From Ruminococcus sp. UBA7158 (GTDB lineage Bacteria; Bacillota; Clostridia; Oscillospirales; Ruminococcaceae): DNA of 6,627 nt. The stretch's first letter is position 1, and each line of letters starts with the position of its first letter. The translations under genes were made by a program, and so were the position numbers. The stretch is taken from contig DKWG01000041.1 of the NCBI GenBank assembly GCA_002491605.1, forward strand, positions 1-6,627, in the 5' to 3' direction. Of the stretch, positions 5,955 through 6,627 are shown piece by piece. The notes beneath the pieces are model-generated. The model had not been told where the DNA came from and made no database searches. It saw nothing but the letters and a program-made list of their open reading frames with translations.

Positions 5955-5979
5955 ACTTAAAAATTCTTAGATTTAAGTA
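5954..5979 (-). promoter_or_regulatory. Hairpin abutting the pnp ribosome binding site
   Basis: TACTTAAA (5954-5961) and TTTAAGTA (5972-5979) form a perfect 8-bp, AT-rich stem with a 10-nt loop. In the pnp mRNA its 3' arm ends on the first base of the AAGGAG ribosome site. Positions 5977-5979 are also part of the long-range repeat below, so the two structures compete by three bases. Confidence 0.5.
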
Positions 5980-6087
5980 TTTTCAAGCAGATGCTTTAGC
6001 AATAAATTAAATCTTTTGAAAGACTTTAATTTACACAAAGTGTACAAAAAACTTAATTTATCACTAAAAAACAACGCTTGAAAATAC
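5977..6087 (-). repeat. Long-range 12-bp inverted repeat in the pnp leader
   Basis: GTATTTTCAAGC (5977-5988) and GCTTGAAAATAC (6076-6087) are exact reverse complements of 12 bp, 87 nt apart. In the rpsO-pnp transcript they can form the basal stem of a large structure that encloses the hairpin at 6003-6033. In E. coli a long stem between rpsO and pnp is cut by RNase III as part of PNPase autoregulation; an equivalent role here is inference from position. Confidence 0.6.
6003..6033 (-). promoter_or_regulatory. AT-rich hairpin inside the pnp leader
   Basis: TAAATTAAA (6003-6011) pairs perfectly with TTTAATTTA (6025-6033). The stem continues, after one bulged base, through TCTT/AAGA to a short loop. 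A smaller TACAC/GTGTA hairpin abuts it (6032-6044). Both sit inside the arms of the 12-bp long-range repeat. The stem is AT-rich and no clean T tract follows it, so it is not an obvious terminator. Confidence 0.5.
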
Positions 6088-6090
6088 GTC

Positions 6091-6146
6091 AAAAGGCAGA
6101 AAAGAGGAATACAACTTGATACTTGTACCGACTTCTCTGCCATTTT
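6091..6146 (-). terminator. Long hairpin after rpsO, leaky terminator or processing site
   Basis: Just 11 nt after the rpsO stop, AAAATGGCAGAGAAG (6146-6132 on -) pairs with CTTTTCTGCCTTTT (6104-6091) in a stem of about 14 bp with one bulge and one G-U pair. The loop region contains a further TACAA/TTGTA stem (6110-6114, 6123-6127). The tail is only TTTT, which lies inside the stem, followed by G. It may be a weak terminator setting the rpsO:pnp ratio, or a 3' stabiliser or processing structure. Confidence 0.5.
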
Positions 6147-6157
6147 GTCATAACATA

Positions 6158-6424
6158 TTACTTTCTCAAGCCGAGCTTTTCAACTATTGCACGGTAACGC
6201 TCAATATCTGTTTTCATGAGATAGTTGAGAAGGTTACGTCTGCGTCCTACCATCTTCAAAAGTCCTCTTCTGGAGTGGTGGTCGTTCTTATGAGTCTTTA
6301 AGTGCTCAGTGAGGTCGGCAATTCTCTTGGAAAGAATAGCAATCTGAACCTCGGGTGAACCGGTGTCGGTCTCGGAAAGTCTGTTAGCTTCGATTATAGC
6401 CAACTTTTCGTCTTTCAACAGCAT
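6158..6424 (-). CDS. rpsO: Small ribosomal subunit protein S15
   Basis: Encodes an 88-residue S15, one residue shorter than the common 89. S15 is a primary 16S rRNA-binding protein of the 30S platform and contacts the 23S rRNA in an intersubunit bridge. The family pattern is complete: ETDTGSPEVQIAIL (about 18-31), LTEHLKTHKNDHHSRRGLL (about 38-56, with the RNA-binding HHSRR), then MVGRRRNLLNYL. The ATG at 6424 has AGAGG 9 nt upstream. The gene is transcribed from the promoter at 6550-6578 and is followed by pnp, the usual bacterial arrangement. Its leader of about 120 nt leaves room for S15 feedback control, which is known in several bacteria but not shown here. Confidence 0.97.
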   Translation of the reverse strand: MLLKDEKLAIIEANRLSETDTGSPEVQIAILSKRIADLTEHLKTHKNDHHSRRGLLKMVGRRRNLLNYLMKTDIERYRAIVEKLGLRK

Positions 6425-6543
6425 TTTAATATACCTCTTTCATTAATATTTTCCGTCAGCATAGGCAGCGGAAGGTATTCTTCCCTTCAAAGGGCTTAAC
6501 CCGCTGTCTGCGTCTGCGGCTGCGCATAATTATGTCACACGCA
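6425..6543 (-). promoter_or_regulatory. rpsO 5' leader with potential folded structure
   Basis: Between the predicted start site (about 6543) and the rpsO ATG lie about 119 nt. In the mRNA, CAGCGG (6506-6501) can pair with CCGCTG (6471-6466). The enclosed segment can form CCCT/AGGG (6494-6483 hairpin) or an alternative GAAGG/CCTTC pairing. A tandem GCAGAC repeat precedes the stem. Leaders of rpsO in several bacteria bind S15 to repress translation; I cannot match this one to a described S15 motif, so the function is tentative. Confidence 0.4.
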
Positions 6544-6549
6544 AAATGT

Positions 6550-6578
6550 ATGATACCATACTTCTTGATTTTTGTAAA
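6550..6578 (-). promoter_or_regulatory. Sigma-A promoter of rpsO-pnp
   Basis: Read on the - strand, -35 TTTACA (6578-6573) and -10 TATCAT (6555-6550) are separated by 17 nt. Each box differs from consensus by one base, and a TG one base before the -10 makes an extended -10. A/T tracts upstream (about 6582-6606) resemble an UP element, as expected for a strong ribosomal protein promoter. The -10 lies within a short GTATG/CATAC inverted repeat (6548-6561). Confidence 0.8.
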
Positions 6579-6627
6579 GAGTTTTTTATAAAAATATTCG
6601 AAAAATGTCTGCGTTATCAATAGATAT

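Noticed and set aside
5975..6002. Promoter for pnp with TTGCTA and TACTTA boxes
   Set aside because: The spacer is 17 nt but the -10 matches only two of six positions, so no separate pnp promoter is supported.

Overview
The window looks like chromosomal DNA of a low-to-moderate GC Gram-positive bacterium, most likely a gut-type Clostridia (Bacillota, Oscillospiraceae/Ruminococcus-like). The basis is strong AGGAGG-type ribosome sites, sigma-A promoters with 17-nt spacers, the Firmicute-style rpsO-pnp order, and S15 and PNPase sequences that read as Clostridia. Family-level placement is inference.

Layout, left to right. (1) Positions 1-161 are a structured RNA leader in front of mgtE (162-1541, +), a magnesium channel of the MgtE family. 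The leader ends in a hairpin that buries the mgtE ribosome binding site, and an upstream purine stretch could compete for one arm of it. (2) Positions 1542-1864 hold no gene. They contain two successive intrinsic terminators, then a near-perfect sigma-A promoter with a 12-bp palindrome at its start site. (3) A small two-gene unit follows on +: an XRE-type repressor of 67 residues (1865-2068) and a four-helix membrane protein with an ENDER motif (2220-2669), with a doubtful 24-codon ORF between them. (4) A bidirectional terminator (about 2723-2757) separates this unit from the left-pointing genes.

(5) On the - strand, an aminoglycoside 6-adenylyltransferase homologue (2804-3685) lies downstream of pnp (3800-5938, polynucleotide phosphorylase) and is separated from it by a GC-rich terminator. 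(6) Upstream of pnp is rpsO (6158-6424, ribosomal protein S15), with its own extended -10 promoter at 6550-6578 and a leader of about 120 nt. The 219-nt rpsO-pnp gap is AT-rich and full of inverted repeats. One is an exact 12-bp pair 87 nt apart, which could fold into a long-range stem in the pnp leader.

Functionally, rpsO-pnp is a conserved translation/RNA-decay pair. mgtE and the XRE-membrane protein unit are separately controlled neighbours. The adenylyltransferase is the only obvious accessory-type gene. No insertion sequence, tRNA, CRISPR array or phage gene was seen. The parts most worth testing are the RNA leaders of mgtE and pnp.
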